The notes: generated by a model from the sequence alone, not told the origin. Shown: positions 53,923-62,848, numbered from the stretch's first letter. The stretch is 64,000 nucleotides of DNA from Micromonospora rubida (GCF_009908295.1 NZ_JAAALO010000004.1:248001-312000); one strand, 5' to 3'. A program made the numbers and translations.

Positions 53923-55340
53923 CAGGCCCCCAGCTCCGCCGGCCGGCCGGCCGATTTGGCCTCGGTGCGGTCGAGTTCGGCGTGAATGATCAGGCGCTGG
54001 TAGTTGTCGAACTTCGGGTTGCAGGTGGTGAGGCTGAGCAGCTTCTTCGTCGGCTTCGCGTCCGGTTCCATCGGCACCGGGGCGACGACCTCGACCTGGT
54101 TCGGCTTGACGATCCGGGTCTTGTAGACCTTGTAGACGTACCAGGCGGTCTTGCCCTCGACCACGATGGCGTCGCCGCTGCCCAGCTCGTCCAGCCGCCA
54201 GAACGTGGCCCGGTTGCGGTGCCCGGCGACGGCGAAGTTGCCCACCTCGCCCGGCATGGCACTATCCGGGTAGTGGCCGGGGGCGTACCGGATGTCCCCC
54301 TGGGTGACGCCCTCGACCACCACCCAGTTCTTGTCCAGCTTCGGGATGTAGAGCCCGGCGAGGGGCTTGCCGTGTATCGGTGGCTTCGGCTTCGCGGTGG
54401 CGGTGGCGGTGGGGGCCACGGTCGGGTCGCCGGTCGCACCCCAGGCCTGGGCGAGCTGGCGGTCGAGGTCGTTCTGGTGGGCGTCGACGATGGCCGACTT
54501 GCCCCACACCTCGTACCCGGCGAAGAGGAGCACCACCAGGCCGAAGGTGATCAGCACCTCGCCGCTGACCCGCACCCCGGTGCGCAGCCGGGTCCAGATG
54601 GACGGCCGGGTCAGCTCGGAGTAGACGCTCCGGTAGCCCTCGCCGGTCTGCTCGGCCCGGAGCTGGACCACCCGTTCGCCACGGCGCGGTCGGGGCGGCT
54701 CGGCCGGCTCGGCGTCGGACCCGGCCGGGCCGTCGCCATCCGCTGTGCGGGGCACGGCACCCATCAGCGCGGTCGAGTCCAGGGCCGGGCCGGTGGCCGG
54801 TGGCCGGCCGGGCGGCACGGCCGGGAGGAAGGCGGTGGGGGCCTCGGCGGCGGACGTCGGTCGGCTCGTGGGCCCGTACTCGGGACGATCCCCGGCGGGC
54901 CGCCCGTACGGCTCTGGCGCGGCCTGGTCGGCGGGCCGCCCGCGCGGCGGGGGGCCCGGGCCGTCGGCGGACCGGGGGCCGGGTCCGCGCCCGGGCGCGT
55001 AATACGGGTCGGGCTGTCGCCCCGGACCGGGCCGCTGGGGCGCACCCGTCGGGGGCCTGCCCGTGAACTCGGGGGCACGGGCCGGGGGGCGGTTCGCGGC
55101 GGGGCCGGGCCAGGCGGGCGGCGTGTCCGCCGGTTTCGGCCGGGTGCCGGGTGCCGTCGGATCGCCGCCCCGGGGGGCCTTCGAGCGGGGCGGCAGCACC
55201 GGGTCGGGCCAGGCGTCGGCCTGGCCGGGTCGCTCCGACGGGCTCGGGCCGGGGCGGTCGACCGGGGGGAGGAAGTCGGTTGCTTCCTCGTCCCGGCCGG
55301 GGTGTCGGCCGTCCCAGCGGTCGTCGGGCGCCCGGCTCAC
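53922..55340 (-). CDS. Class E sortase with long Pro-rich cytoplasmic region
   Basis: A 472-residue transpeptidase/sortase. Residues 1-230 are Pro/Arg/Gly-rich and lack any fold; a TM (GEVLITFGLVVLLFAGYEVW, about 245-265) precedes the sortase domain (about 300-460). The active site is seen in GHRNRATF (His) and LSLTTCNPKF (Cys, with a downstream basic residue). Class E sortases in actinobacteria attach surface proteins with LAxTG-type signals. The long N-terminal tail is an oddity compared with typical class E enzymes (about 240-300 residues). The GTG at 55340 overlaps the DUF881 gene by 4 bases. No obvious substrate with a sorting motif was seen in the window. Confidence 0.9.
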   Translation of the reverse strand: MSRAPDDRWDGRHPGRDEEATDFLPPVDRPGPSPSERPGQADAWPDPVLPPRSKAPRGGDPTAPGTRPKPADTPPAWPGPAANRPPARAPEFTGRPPTGAPQRPGPGRQPDPYYAPGRGPGPRSADGPGPPPRGRPADQAAPEPYGRPAGDRPEYGPTSRPTSAAEAPTAFLPAVPPGRPPATGPALDSTALMGAVPRTADGDGPAGSDAEPAEPPRPRRGERVVQLRAEQTGEGYRSVYSELTRPSIWTRLRTGVRVSGEVLITFGLVVLLFAGYEVWGKSAIVDAHQNDLDRQLAQAWGATGDPTVAPTATATAKPKPPIHGKPLAGLYIPKLDKNWVVVEGVTQGDIRYAPGHYPDSAMPGEVGNFAVAGHRNRATFWRLDELGSGDAIVVEGKTAWYVYKVYKTRIVKPNQVEVVAPVPMEPDAKPTKKLLSLTTCNPKFDNYQRLIIHAELDRTEAKSAGRPAELGA

Positions 55341-56143
55341 CTGGGCACCTTGGCCGCGCGCAGGGCTGTCGAGTCCTCGAAGGCCGGCACGGTGACCGTC
55401 GAGACCGTCTCCCGGTACCCGAGGTGGAAGTCGTTGACCACGCCCTTGAACACCCGGACTCCCTCGGATGCGGCGAGGGCCTGCTGGAGGGCAGCGGGAT
55501 CGCCGATTGCCACGATCTTGAACGGTGGGGAGTACACCCGGCCGTGCAGCAGCAGGGTGTTACCCACGCAGCGTACCGCGCTGGTGGCGAGCACGCGGAC
55601 ATTCATGATTGACATGGCCTCCGCGCCGCCGGCCCACAACGCGTTCACCACGGCCTGGACGTCCTGCTGGTGGACGACCAGGTCGTCGTTGCTGGCACCC
55701 TCGGGCAGCCCCTGATCCGGGCGTCGCGGCGCGTCGTCCAGCTCCACGACGACGCCGGTCCCGCTCAGCGCGGTGAACCCGGCGGCCTGGCGGCTGGCGG
55801 CGGCGCGGTCCCGCTGATCCCTGGTCGGGCCGTCGGAGTCGGCGAGGGCGGCGGTCTCGTCCTCGACCTCGCCGCGTAGCCGGGCGGCCCGCAGCTCGCT
55901 CGTCGCGACCTGCTCCCTGCGTTCCTCGATGAGCTGCGTGAGCTCAGGGCGGCGGTCCTCGCGCAGGGCTGTGCCCCCGGCGGTCGTCGCGGTGGTGGTG
56001 AAGAGCAGCCCGGCCGCGGCGGCGATCAGCGGCACCCCGATCGACCAGCCCGGTCGACGCTGGCGTGGGCGTCGGGGCAGGAGGGCGATGGCCGCCCGCC
56101 GGAGGACCTTCCGCCAGGAGGCGGCGCCGGATGTGTACTCCAC
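55337..56143 (-). CDS. DUF881-family membrane protein
   Basis: A 268-residue protein with an N-terminal TM (GWSIGVPLIAAAAGLLFTTTA), a coiled-coil stretch (LTQLIEERREQVATSELRAARLRGEVEDETAALADSD) and the C-terminal DUF881 domain, marked by GTGVVVELDDAPRR and VVNALWAGGAEAMSIMNVRVLATSAVRCVGNTLLLHGRVYSPPF. DUF881 proteins are found in this position in most actinobacteria (Rv0012 in M. tuberculosis); their function is unproved, though they are often linked to cell division. GTG at 56143 has AAGGAA upstream. It starts the operon with the sortase, small membrane protein and trpG. Confidence 0.9.
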   Translation of the reverse strand: MEYTSGAASWRKVLRRAAIALLPRRPRQRRPGWSIGVPLIAAAAGLLFTTTATTAGGTALREDRRPELTQLIEERREQVATSELRAARLRGEVEDETAALADSDGPTRDQRDRAAASRQAAGFTALSGTGVVVELDDAPRRPDQGLPEGASNDDLVVHQQDVQAVVNALWAGGAEAMSIMNVRVLATSAVRCVGNTLLLHGRVYSPPFKIVAIGDPAALQQALAASEGVRVFKGVVNDFHLGYRETVSTVTVPAFEDSTALRAAKVPR

Positions 56144-56372
56144 CGACCGTTCCTTCCGCGTCGTCTGATGTCAGCCCGCCACGCCGTGGACCGCGCGAGG
56201 ACCCGAACAGTCCCGCCCTTTTCGGTCACTCCGCGCATCGGCCTGACCCCATTCATGGCCTGAACGGGCCTTCGGGACTACGCTAGCTGTCGAAACATTA
56301 TTGGCCATGGACCGTCGCCCCCGTGCCCGGTTGTCAGGCCGGACGAGGTCGTCACCCCCTCTGGAGAGCGTC

Positions 56373-56636
56373 GTGCCCAAGTCTCAGGTCCGCAAGAAGA
56401 AGGTGTACACCCCGCCGACGGACGTGCGTCCGACGGCGACGGCGGCGACGCGCAAGCCTAGCCCGGTCTGGCTGCCGATCACGGCGGTTGCGCTGATCGT
56501 CGCCGGCATCGGCTGGCTGGTGATCTACTACCTCTCCGAGCAGGAGTACCCGGTCATGTCGTGGGGTTACTGGAACCTCGCGGTGGGCTTCGGCGCGATG
56601 GTCGGATCCCTGGTGCTGCTCTCCCGCTGGCGCTGA
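56373..56636 (+). CDS. crgA: CrgA-family cell-division protein
   Basis: An 87-residue protein with the CrgA pattern: basic N-terminus (VPKSQVRKKKVYTPP), two TM segments (PVWLPITAVALIVAGIGWLVIYYLS and YWNLAVGFGAMVGSLVLLSRW), and the EQEYPVMSWGYWN loop between them. CrgA inhibits or tunes FtsZ-ring formation and recruits division proteins in actinobacteria. The GTG at 56373 has GGAGAG 5 bases upstream; the longer reading from 56301 lacks this. It diverges from the DUF881 gene, matching Rv0011c. Two hairpins follow it. Confidence 0.93.
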   Translation: MPKSQVRKKKVYTPPTDVRPTATAATRKPSPVWLPITAVALIVAGIGWLVIYYLSEQEYPVMSWGYWNLAVGFGAMVGSLVLLSRWR

Positions 56637-56637
56637 C

Positions 56638-56668
56638 CGCGCCGGGCGTCGGCCCGGCGCGTCGTTTT
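56638..56668 (+). terminator. Intrinsic terminator of crgA
   Basis: CGCGCCGGG (56638-56646) and CCCGGCGCG (56653-56661) form a 9-bp stem with a 6-base loop, directly after the crgA stop, followed by TCGTTTT. It is one of the few terminators here with a T-run. Confidence 0.8.
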
Positions 56669-56704
56669 CGGTGGTGGACACGATCCACGTCACCTCGCGG
56701 GCCC

Positions 56705-56730
56705 GTGCCCGGCGCTTCGGCGCCGGGCAC
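56705..56730 (+). terminator. Second hairpin behind crgA (TTCG loop)
   Basis: GTGCCCGGCGC-TTCG-GCGCCGGGCAC is an 11-bp stem closed by a stable TTCG tetraloop. It may be a back-up terminator. The remaining gap to 56945 holds an ATGACC...GGTCAT inverted repeat (56817-56839) and a possible promoter, but no supported gene. Confidence 0.6.
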
Positions 56731-56945
56731 CCTATGGTGTCCGCAGGGCGGGGCGGCCCCGGGCTGCGAGATGACTCACGTTACTGCTCGTTAACCTTGC
56801 GCGTAGGCTGCACTGCATGACCGAGCGGAGCGAGGTCATCGACCGGTCCGGTCGGTGCGCGGGGGCGGCGGAACGCCGGTCACGCACCTGATCCGACCCC
56901 GGTCGCCGAGCCGCTCGACAGGCAGCAGACCGGGAGGCCAACTCG

Positions 56946-59141
56946 ATGGGCAGCGTCCAGATCGTCACCACGATCCTCGCGGCCGCCATCACCGCCGTGG
57001 CGGTGTGGCTTGCGGTGCGCGCTGTCATGAAGATGGTGGCAGTGATCCGGTTGGGGCAGCCCGATCCGGAGCGGTTCACCGACAGGGCCACCCGCACGAA
57101 GACGATGCTGGCGGAGACCGTCGGCCACACGCGGATGCTCCGGTGGAGCGTGGTGGGCGCCGCGCACTGGTTCGTGATGGTCGGCTTCATCGTGCTGTCG
57201 CTGCTGGTGCTGGAGGCGTACTTCGAGGTCGTCTCTCCGACCGGAGGCCTGCCGCTGATCGGTGGCCTGGCGGTCTACGGCCTGGTCACCGAGCTGATCG
57301 CGGTGCTCGGCGTGGTCGGCATCCTGGTGCTGATCGCGATCCGGGTCCGCAACCGGCCCACCCGGCCGGGTGGGCGGTCCCGGTTCACCGGCTCGACCAT
57401 GTGGCAGGGCTACTTCGTCGAGGCCGTGGTCCTCGCGGTGCTGATCATGGGCTTCGTCATCCGGGGCTTCAAGGTTGCCACCGACCACTTCGAGTATCCG
57501 GTCTGGGCCACCCCGGTCAGCCACGCCGTCGGCTCGCTGCTGCCCGACTGGGAGGCCGGCGTCAGCATCGCCGCCGTCATCAAGATCGCCATCTCGATGA
57601 CCTGGCTGATCGTCATCGCGCTCAACGTGACCATGGGCGTCGCCTGGCACCGCTTCCTGGCGTTCTTCAACATCTTCTTCAAGCGCAACCCGGGTGAGGC
57701 CGGCTCCGGGCTCGGCGCGCTGCGGCCGATGATGAGCGAGGGCAAGCCGCTCGACTTCGAGGAGGCCGACCCCGAGTCCGACCAGTTCGGCGTCGCCCAG
57801 GTCGAGCAGTTCACCTGGAAGGGCCTGCTCGACTTCAGCACCTGCACCGAGTGCGGCCGGTGCCAGTCGCAGTGCCCGGCCTGGAACACCGGCAAGCCGC
57901 TGTCGCCGAAGCTGCTGGTGCTGAGCCTGCGCGACCACGCGTACGCGAAGGCGCCGTACCTGCTGGCCGGCGGCGGCAAGGACCTGACCGGCGAGGAGAA
58001 GGCCACCGCCGCGCAGCTCGCCCACATGGACGTGCTGGCGCTCGCCGAGGCGGAGAAGCCGCTGATCGGCGGGGCTGAGGACGGCGGCGTCATCGACCCG
58101 GACGTGCTCTGGTCCTGCACCACCTGCGGGGCGTGCGTCGAGCAGTGCCCGGTCGACATCGAGCACATCGACCACATCGTCGACATGCGGCGTTACCAGG
58201 TGCTGATCGAGTCGAGCTTCCCGTCGGAGGCCGGCGTGATGCTGCGCAACCTGGAGAACAAGGGCAACCCGTGGGGCGCGCCGCAGAACACCCGGGAGGA
58301 CTGGACCAAGGGCCTCGGCTTCGAGGTGCCCCGGGTCGGCGAGGTCGAGGACTTCGAGTACCTCTTCTGGGTCGGCTGCGCGGGCGCGTTCGAGGACCGG
58401 GCCAAGAAGACCACCCGGGCGGTCGCCACGCTGCTCAACGAGGCCGGCGTCAACTTCGCCATCCTCGGCGAGGGCGAGACCTGCACCGGCGACCCGGCCC
58501 GCCGGATCGGCAACGAGTTCGTCTTCCAGATGCTCGCCCAGCAGAACGTGGAGACCTTGAACGAGGCCTTCGAGGGCCGGGAGAAGAGCAAGCGCAAGAT
58601 CGTCGCCACCTGCCCGCACTGCTTCAACACCCTGGGCAACGAGTACGGGCAGCTCGGCGGCGAGTTCGAGGTGGTGCACCACACCCAGCTCCTGGCCCAC
58701 CTGGTCAGCACCGGCAAGCTCACCCCGGTCCAGCCCGTCGACGGCGGAGTCACCTACCACGACCCCTGCTACCTGGGCCGGCACAACCGGGTCTTCGCCC
58801 CACCGCGCGAGGTTCTCGACAGCTCCATCGCCGGCGAGGTCACCGAGATGCCACGCAACAGCGAGCGTTCCTTCTGCTGCGGCGCCGGAGGGGCCCGGAT
58901 GTGGATGGAAGAGAAGATCGGCAAGCGGATCAACGTGGACCGGGTCGAGGAGGCCATGGCCACCGGGGCGAAGACCATCGCGGTCGGCTGCCCGTTCTGC
59001 TCGACGATGCTGAACGACGGCGTGAACGGCAAGGGCGCCGGCGAGCAGGTCGAGGTCGTCGACGTCGCCAGCGTGCTGCTCCGCTCGGTCAAGCCGGCGG
59101 ACGCCGCCGGCGCGAAGGAGACCGCGCCGGCCGGTAGCTGA
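56946..59141 (+). CDS. Membrane Fe-S oxidoreductase (HdrD/FadF-like)
   Basis: A 731-residue protein with about six N-terminal TM helices (residues 1-245), then a cytoplasmic part. Two 4Fe-4S binding motifs, CTECGRCQSQCP (near residue 300) and CTTCGACVEQCP (near 393), are followed by the two CCG-type domains: CPHCFNTLGNEYG and DPCYLGRHN, SFCCGAGGARMW. This combination is that of heterodisulfide-reductase-like oxidoreductases; in actinobacteria (Rv0338c and FadF types) they are thought to pass electrons from acyl-CoA dehydrogenases or ETF into the respiratory chain. The ATG has GGGAGG 8 bases upstream. It stands alone, so its partner ETF must lie elsewhere. Confidence 0.9.
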   Translation: MGSVQIVTTILAAAITAVAVWLAVRAVMKMVAVIRLGQPDPERFTDRATRTKTMLAETVGHTRMLRWSVVGAAHWFVMVGFIVLSLLVLEAYFEVVSPTGGLPLIGGLAVYGLVTELIAVLGVVGILVLIAIRVRNRPTRPGGRSRFTGSTMWQGYFVEAVVLAVLIMGFVIRGFKVATDHFEYPVWATPVSHAVGSLLPDWEAGVSIAAVIKIAISMTWLIVIALNVTMGVAWHRFLAFFNIFFKRNPGEAGSGLGALRPMMSEGKPLDFEEADPESDQFGVAQVEQFTWKGLLDFSTCTECGRCQSQCPAWNTGKPLSPKLLVLSLRDHAYAKAPYLLAGGGKDLTGEEKATAAQLAHMDVLALAEAEKPLIGGAEDGGVIDPDVLWSCTTCGACVEQCPVDIEHIDHIVDMRRYQVLIESSFPSEAGVMLRNLENKGNPWGAPQNTREDWTKGLGFEVPRVGEVEDFEYLFWVGCAGAFEDRAKKTTRAVATLLNEAGVNFAILGEGETCTGDPARRIGNEFVFQMLAQQNVETLNEAFEGREKSKRKIVATCPHCFNTLGNEYGQLGGEFEVVHHTQLLAHLVSTGKLTPVQPVDGGVTYHDPCYLGRHNRVFAPPREVLDSSIAGEVTEMPRNSERSFCCGAGGARMWMEEKIGKRINVDRVEEAMATGAKTIAVGCPFCSTMLNDGVNGKGAGEQVEVVDVASVLLRSVKPADAAGAKETAPAGS

Positions 59142-59200
59142 CGGCGGCCCCGGGCGACGACGGGCGACGACGGGCCGGCGGCGACTGCGCGTGGTCGTGT

Positions 59201-60583
59201 GTGACGCGGCCGGTCGTGGAACAATCGCGCCGAGGTGAACCGATCATCGACAGTCCTCTCGTTACCACGGTGTTGCCCCTGGTCGGCTTCGTGCTGCTGA
59301 CAGCGGGCAACGCATTCTTCGTCGCGGCCGAGTTCGCCCTGGTCACTGTGGACCGGCCGGAGCTCGACCGGCGGGTCGCGGCCGGGGACAGCGGGGCGGC
59401 CACCGTCCGTCACGCGCTGCACGAACTCTCCTTCCAGCTCTCCGGGGCGCAGCTCGGCATCACCATCACCGCCCTGCTCACCGGGTACCTGGCCGAGCCG
59501 GCGCTGGCCCGCCTGTTCACCCCGCTGCTGCACCCGTTGGGGGCGTCCGCCGACCGGTTCACCCCGTTCCTCGCCCTCGCCCTGGCGACCCTGCTCTCCA
59601 TGCTCTTCGGCGAGCTGGTGCCGAAGAACCTGGCGCTGGCCCGGCCGATGCCCACCGCGCTGGCCACGGCCGCGGGGATGCGCGGCTTCTCCCGGACGTT
59701 CGGGTGGCTGATCAGAGGGCTGAACAACTCGGCGAACACGCTGGTGCGACGCCTCGGGGTGGAGCCGCAGGAGGAACTGGCCAGCGCCCGGTCCCCGGAG
59801 GAACTGGGCCTGCTCGCGGTGATCTCGGCCCAGGCCGGTGCGCTCCCCCGGGACACCGCGATGCTGCTGCGGCGCACCATCCGCTTCGGCGACAAGCGGG
59901 CCGCCGAGGCGATGACCCCCCGGGTGGACGTGATCGCGCTGCGCGCCACGGCCAGTGTGGCCGAGCTGCTCACCCTCGCCCAGCAGACCGGCCGGACCCG
60001 GTTTCCGGTCTTCGAGGAGACCCTCGACCTGGTCACCGGCGTCGCGGCGGTGCCGGACGCGCTGGGTGTCCCGCTCGCCCGCCGGGCCGGCACCAGCGTC
60101 GCCTCGGTGGCCCGGGAGCCGGTGTACGTGCCGGAGAGCCTCGACCTCGACGGCGTCCTCGCGGCGCTGAAGGTGGCCGGCTCGGACCTGGCGATCGTGG
60201 TCGACGAGTACGGCGGCACCGACGGCGTGGTGACCATGGAGGACCTGGTGGAGGAGCTGGTCGGGGAGATCGCCGACGAGTTCGACCCGGCCGCGGTCGA
60301 CGACGGCGGGCCGGTCGAGCTGACCGTGCCGGGCGGCGAGCGGACCGCCCTGGTCGACGGCGTGCTGCGCGAGGACGAGCTGGCCGAGCAGACCGGCTTC
60401 CGGCTGCCCGAGGGCCCGTACGAGACCCTCGCCGGCTTTCTGATGGCCAGGCTCGGGCACATCCCGGTGGCCGGGGAGACGGTCGAGGAGAACGGGTACG
60501 AGTTCACCGTGGTCGAGGTGGAGCGGCACCGCATCGAGCAGGTGCGGGTGGTCCGGCCGGAGGAGCCCGGCGACGATGCTTGA
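59201..60583 (+). CDS. CNNM/CorC-family membrane protein with CBS domains
   Basis: A 460-residue HlyC/CorC-family protein. An N-terminal DUF21 (CNNM) domain with about four membrane helices (LTAGNAFFVAAEFALVTV; LGITITALLTGYLAEPAL; LFGELVPKNLALA), then two CBS motifs (TRFPVFEETLDLVTGVAAVPD and SDLAIVVDEYGGTDGVVTMEDLVEELVGEI), then the C-terminal transporter-associated domain ending near GYEFTVVEVERHRIEQVRV. Homologs transport or regulate Mg2+ and other ions. The start is unclear: the GTG at 59201 is the first possible codon, GTG at 59216 or 59270 are others, while the best ribosome-binding sequence (GAGGTGAA) is directly before an ATCATC. It overlaps the next gene by 8 bases. Confidence 0.85.
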   Translation: MTRPVVEQSRRGEPIIDSPLVTTVLPLVGFVLLTAGNAFFVAAEFALVTVDRPELDRRVAAGDSGAATVRHALHELSFQLSGAQLGITITALLTGYLAEPALARLFTPLLHPLGASADRFTPFLALALATLLSMLFGELVPKNLALARPMPTALATAAGMRGFSRTFGWLIRGLNNSANTLVRRLGVEPQEELASARSPEELGLLAVISAQAGALPRDTAMLLRRTIRFGDKRAAEAMTPRVDVIALRATASVAELLTLAQQTGRTRFPVFEETLDLVTGVAAVPDALGVPLARRAGTSVASVAREPVYVPESLDLDGVLAALKVAGSDLAIVVDEYGGTDGVVTMEDLVEELVGEIADEFDPAAVDDGGPVELTVPGGERTALVDGVLREDELAEQTGFRLPEGPYETLAGFLMARLGHIPVAGETVEENGYEFTVVEVERHRIEQVRVVRPEEPGDDA

Positions 60584-61577
60584 ACTGTCGGTGACCGTGC
60601 TGCTGCTGCTCGGCAACGCCTTCTTCGTCGGCAGCGAGTTCGCGCTCATCGCGTCCCGGCGGACCGTGATCGAGCCGCTCGCGGCGACGTCGAAGCGGGC
60701 CCGGTGGGCGCTGTCGGCGATGAACCAGATTCCGCTGATGATCGCCGGGGCGCAGCTCGGCATCACGGTCTGCTCGCTGGGCCTCGGCGCGATCGCCGAA
60801 CCGGCGCTGGCGCACCTGCTGGAGACGCCGTTCCACGCGCTGGGGCTGCCGGCCGGGGCGGTGCACCCGGTGGCCTTCCTGATCGCTCTCGGCGTGGTGG
60901 TCTTCCTGCACACCGTCGTCGGCGAGATGGTGCCGAAGAACATCACCCTAGCCGGGCCGGAGCCTGCGGCGCTCTGGCTGGGGCCGGCGATGCTCGCGTT
61001 CTGCACGGCGACCAAGCCGCTGCTGCTGGCCATGAAGTGGGCGGCGCGGCGGGTGCTGGGGCTGTGGCGGGTCGAGGCGACGGACTCGGTCAAGACGGTC
61101 TTCACCGCCGAGGAACTGGCCGGGCTGGTGGCTCAGGCCCGCACGGAGGGGCTGCTCGACGCGGAGGAGCACGCCCGGATCACCGGCGCGCTCGCCCTGC
61201 ACACCCGTACCGCGGCGGACGCCCTGCAACCCTGGTCGACGGTGACCACGGTGGCCGAGGACGTCTCGCCGGCCTCCCTGGAGGTGCTGGCCACCCGCAC
61301 GGGCCGGTCCCGGTTCCCGGTGGTGCAGCGGTCCACCCGCAAGGTGCTCGGCTTCGTGCACGTCAAGGACGTCCTCGGGTACGCCGGGGCGGACCGCCGC
61401 GCGCCGGTGCCCGCCGAGGTGTACCACCCGCTGGCCGTGGTCCCGCCGGACCGCACGCTGGCCGACCTGCTGCTGGCGATGCGCCGCGAGCGGCGGCACA
61501 TGGTCCTGGTCAGCGACGGCCGCCTGCCGCTGGGCGTGGTGACCCTCGACGACGTATTGACGGCAATCGTCGGCTGA
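60576..61577 (+). CDS. Second CNNM/CorC-family protein, without C-terminal domain
   Basis: A 333-residue protein with a DUF21 membrane domain (LLLLGNAFFVGSEFALIASRR; GITVCSLGLGAIAEPAL; GEMVPKNITLA) and two CBS motifs (RSRFPVVQRSTRKVLGFVHVKDVL, RHMVLVSDGRLPLGVVTLDDVLTAIVG). The usual CorC_HlyC C-terminal domain is missing, so it ends at the second CBS repeat. It overlaps the stop of the first paralogue by 8 bases. Pairs of one complete and one truncated protein are common in actinobacteria and suggest a heteromeric transporter, which is inference. Confidence 0.88.
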   Translation: MLELSVTVLLLLGNAFFVGSEFALIASRRTVIEPLAATSKRARWALSAMNQIPLMIAGAQLGITVCSLGLGAIAEPALAHLLETPFHALGLPAGAVHPVAFLIALGVVVFLHTVVGEMVPKNITLAGPEPAALWLGPAMLAFCTATKPLLLAMKWAARRVLGLWRVEATDSVKTVFTAEELAGLVAQARTEGLLDAEEHARITGALALHTRTAADALQPWSTVTTVAEDVSPASLEVLATRTGRSRFPVVQRSTRKVLGFVHVKDVLGYAGADRRAPVPAEVYHPLAVVPPDRTLADLLLAMRRERRHMVLVSDGRLPLGVVTLDDVLTAIVG

Positions 61578-61647
61578 GTCACCCCTTGGCGGGCCGTACC
61601 CGTTGTGTGCGAACGGTTGTCGGTGCGTGACCGTAGGCGACCCACCT

Positions 61648-61677
61648 TGATTACCCGAGTGGGCCTCGCCTAATGTG
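61648..61677 (+). promoter_or_regulatory. Promoter of the NlpC/P60 gene
   Basis: TTGATT (61648-61653) and TAATGT (61672-61677) form a sigma-70-type promoter with an 18-base spacer. It lies 84 bases before the chosen GTG start, in an otherwise GC-rich intergenic region. Confidence 0.55.
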
Positions 61678-61760
61678 GGGCGCTGACCGCTGTGGGTCGT
61701 CTGCCTCGATCTTCCCTCTCGCGAGGCGCCCGGCGGTCGGTTGCGAAGGAGTCGGTGCCG

Positions 61761-62774
61761 GTGGCAACCATGCCCCCTCATCGCCATGCCCTGGGCCGGT
61801 CAACTGCTCGTCCGGGTGGTGCCCGCCGGTTCGTACGACGCCTGCTCACCCTGGTCGCGGCGGTCGCCGTGGGCGCCGGAACCCTGGCCGCGCCCGCGTA
61901 CGCCGAGCCCTCGGTCGACGAGATCGAGGCGCAGATCGACAAGAAGTGGGAGCAGCTCGAACCCACCATCGAGCAGTACAACAAGGTGCGCGCCCAGCTC
62001 AAGGTGAACAAGCAGAAGTCGGCGGAGCTGGAGAAGAAGATCGAGCCGCTCGCGCTCGAGACCGAGCTGGCGATGAACCGGGTCGGTGACCTCGCCGCCC
62101 GCTACTACATCTCCGGCCCGTCCCAGGATCTCGGCGCGCTGCTGGTCAGCACCAAGCCGGGGACGCTCGCCGAGCAGCTCACCATGCTGGACCGGCTGGC
62201 CTCGGAGGAGCGCCGTCAGTTGCAGGGCGTGCTCGCCGTCCGGGCCAAGTACGACGGCCAGAAGCTGAAGCTGGACACGTTGATTGTCGGCCAGGAGAAG
62301 CAGACCAAGGAACTGGCGGCCAAGAAGACGCAGATCAACACCGAGATCAAGCAGTTGCAGGCGTCCATGCCGAAGACCGTGGTGCCCGCCGGCGGCGGTT
62401 GTCCCACGATCCAGGGCGTGGTCAGCGCGGCCGCCCGGACCGCGATCAAGACCGCCTGCGCCCAGGTCGGCGACCCGTACGTCTGGGGGGCCACCGGCCC
62501 GAACTCGTTCGACTGCTCCGGCCTGACCCAGTACGCGTACAAGGCGGCCGGGATCTCGCTGACCCACTTCACCGGCGCACAGTGGAAAGAGGGCCGGGCC
62601 ATCCCGCGCTCGGAGGCCCGACCGGGTGACCTGGTGTTCTTCTTCAGCGACCTGCACCATGTCGGCCTCTACCTCGGCAACGACAAGATGGTGCACGCGC
62701 CCCGGGCCGGTAAGCCGGTCAACGTGAGCAGCATCAACACCATGCCGGTCGCCGGCTTCCGCCGCCCCGGCTGA
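61761..62774 (+). CDS. Secreted NlpC/P60 peptidoglycan endopeptidase
   Basis: A 337-residue secreted protein. The signal peptide (RRFVRRLLTLVAAVAVGAGTLAAPAYA) ends near residue 48. A coiled-coil domain (about 55-190, EIEAQIDKKWEQLEPTIEQYNKVRAQ and following) precedes the NlpC/P60 domain, with catalytic Cys in FDCSGLTQYAYKAAG, His in LHHVGLYLGNDKMVHAPR and the Tyr/Trp-lined pocket (GDPYVWGATGPN). This is the RipA-like layout for hydrolysis of D-Glu-diaminopimelate bonds in daughter-cell separation. The GTG at 61761 with AAGGAG 10 bases upstream was chosen over an upstream GTG at 61692. The gene ends 23 bases before a strong terminator. Confidence 0.92.
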   Translation: MATMPPHRHALGRSTARPGGARRFVRRLLTLVAAVAVGAGTLAAPAYAEPSVDEIEAQIDKKWEQLEPTIEQYNKVRAQLKVNKQKSAELEKKIEPLALETELAMNRVGDLAARYYISGPSQDLGALLVSTKPGTLAEQLTMLDRLASEERRQLQGVLAVRAKYDGQKLKLDTLIVGQEKQTKELAAKKTQINTEIKQLQASMPKTVVPAGGGCPTIQGVVSAAARTAIKTACAQVGDPYVWGATGPNSFDCSGLTQYAYKAAGISLTHFTGAQWKEGRAIPRSEARPGDLVFFFSDLHHVGLYLGNDKMVHAPRAGKPVNVSSINTMPVAGFRRPG

Positions 62775-62796
62775 CGCCGCGCATCTCAGCACCGTC

Positions 62797-62836
62797 CACG
62801 ACGAAGGCCCCCGGGTGACCGGGGGCCTTCGTCGTG
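62797..62836. terminator. Strong bidirectional terminator, 18-bp stem
   Basis: CACGACGAAGGCCCCCGG (62797-62814) and its exact complement (62819-62836) form an 18-bp stem with the 4-base loop GTGA. It separates the convergent NlpC/P60 and amidase genes and likely ends both transcripts. Confidence 0.92.
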
Positions 62837-62848
62837 CCGGGGAAACCG

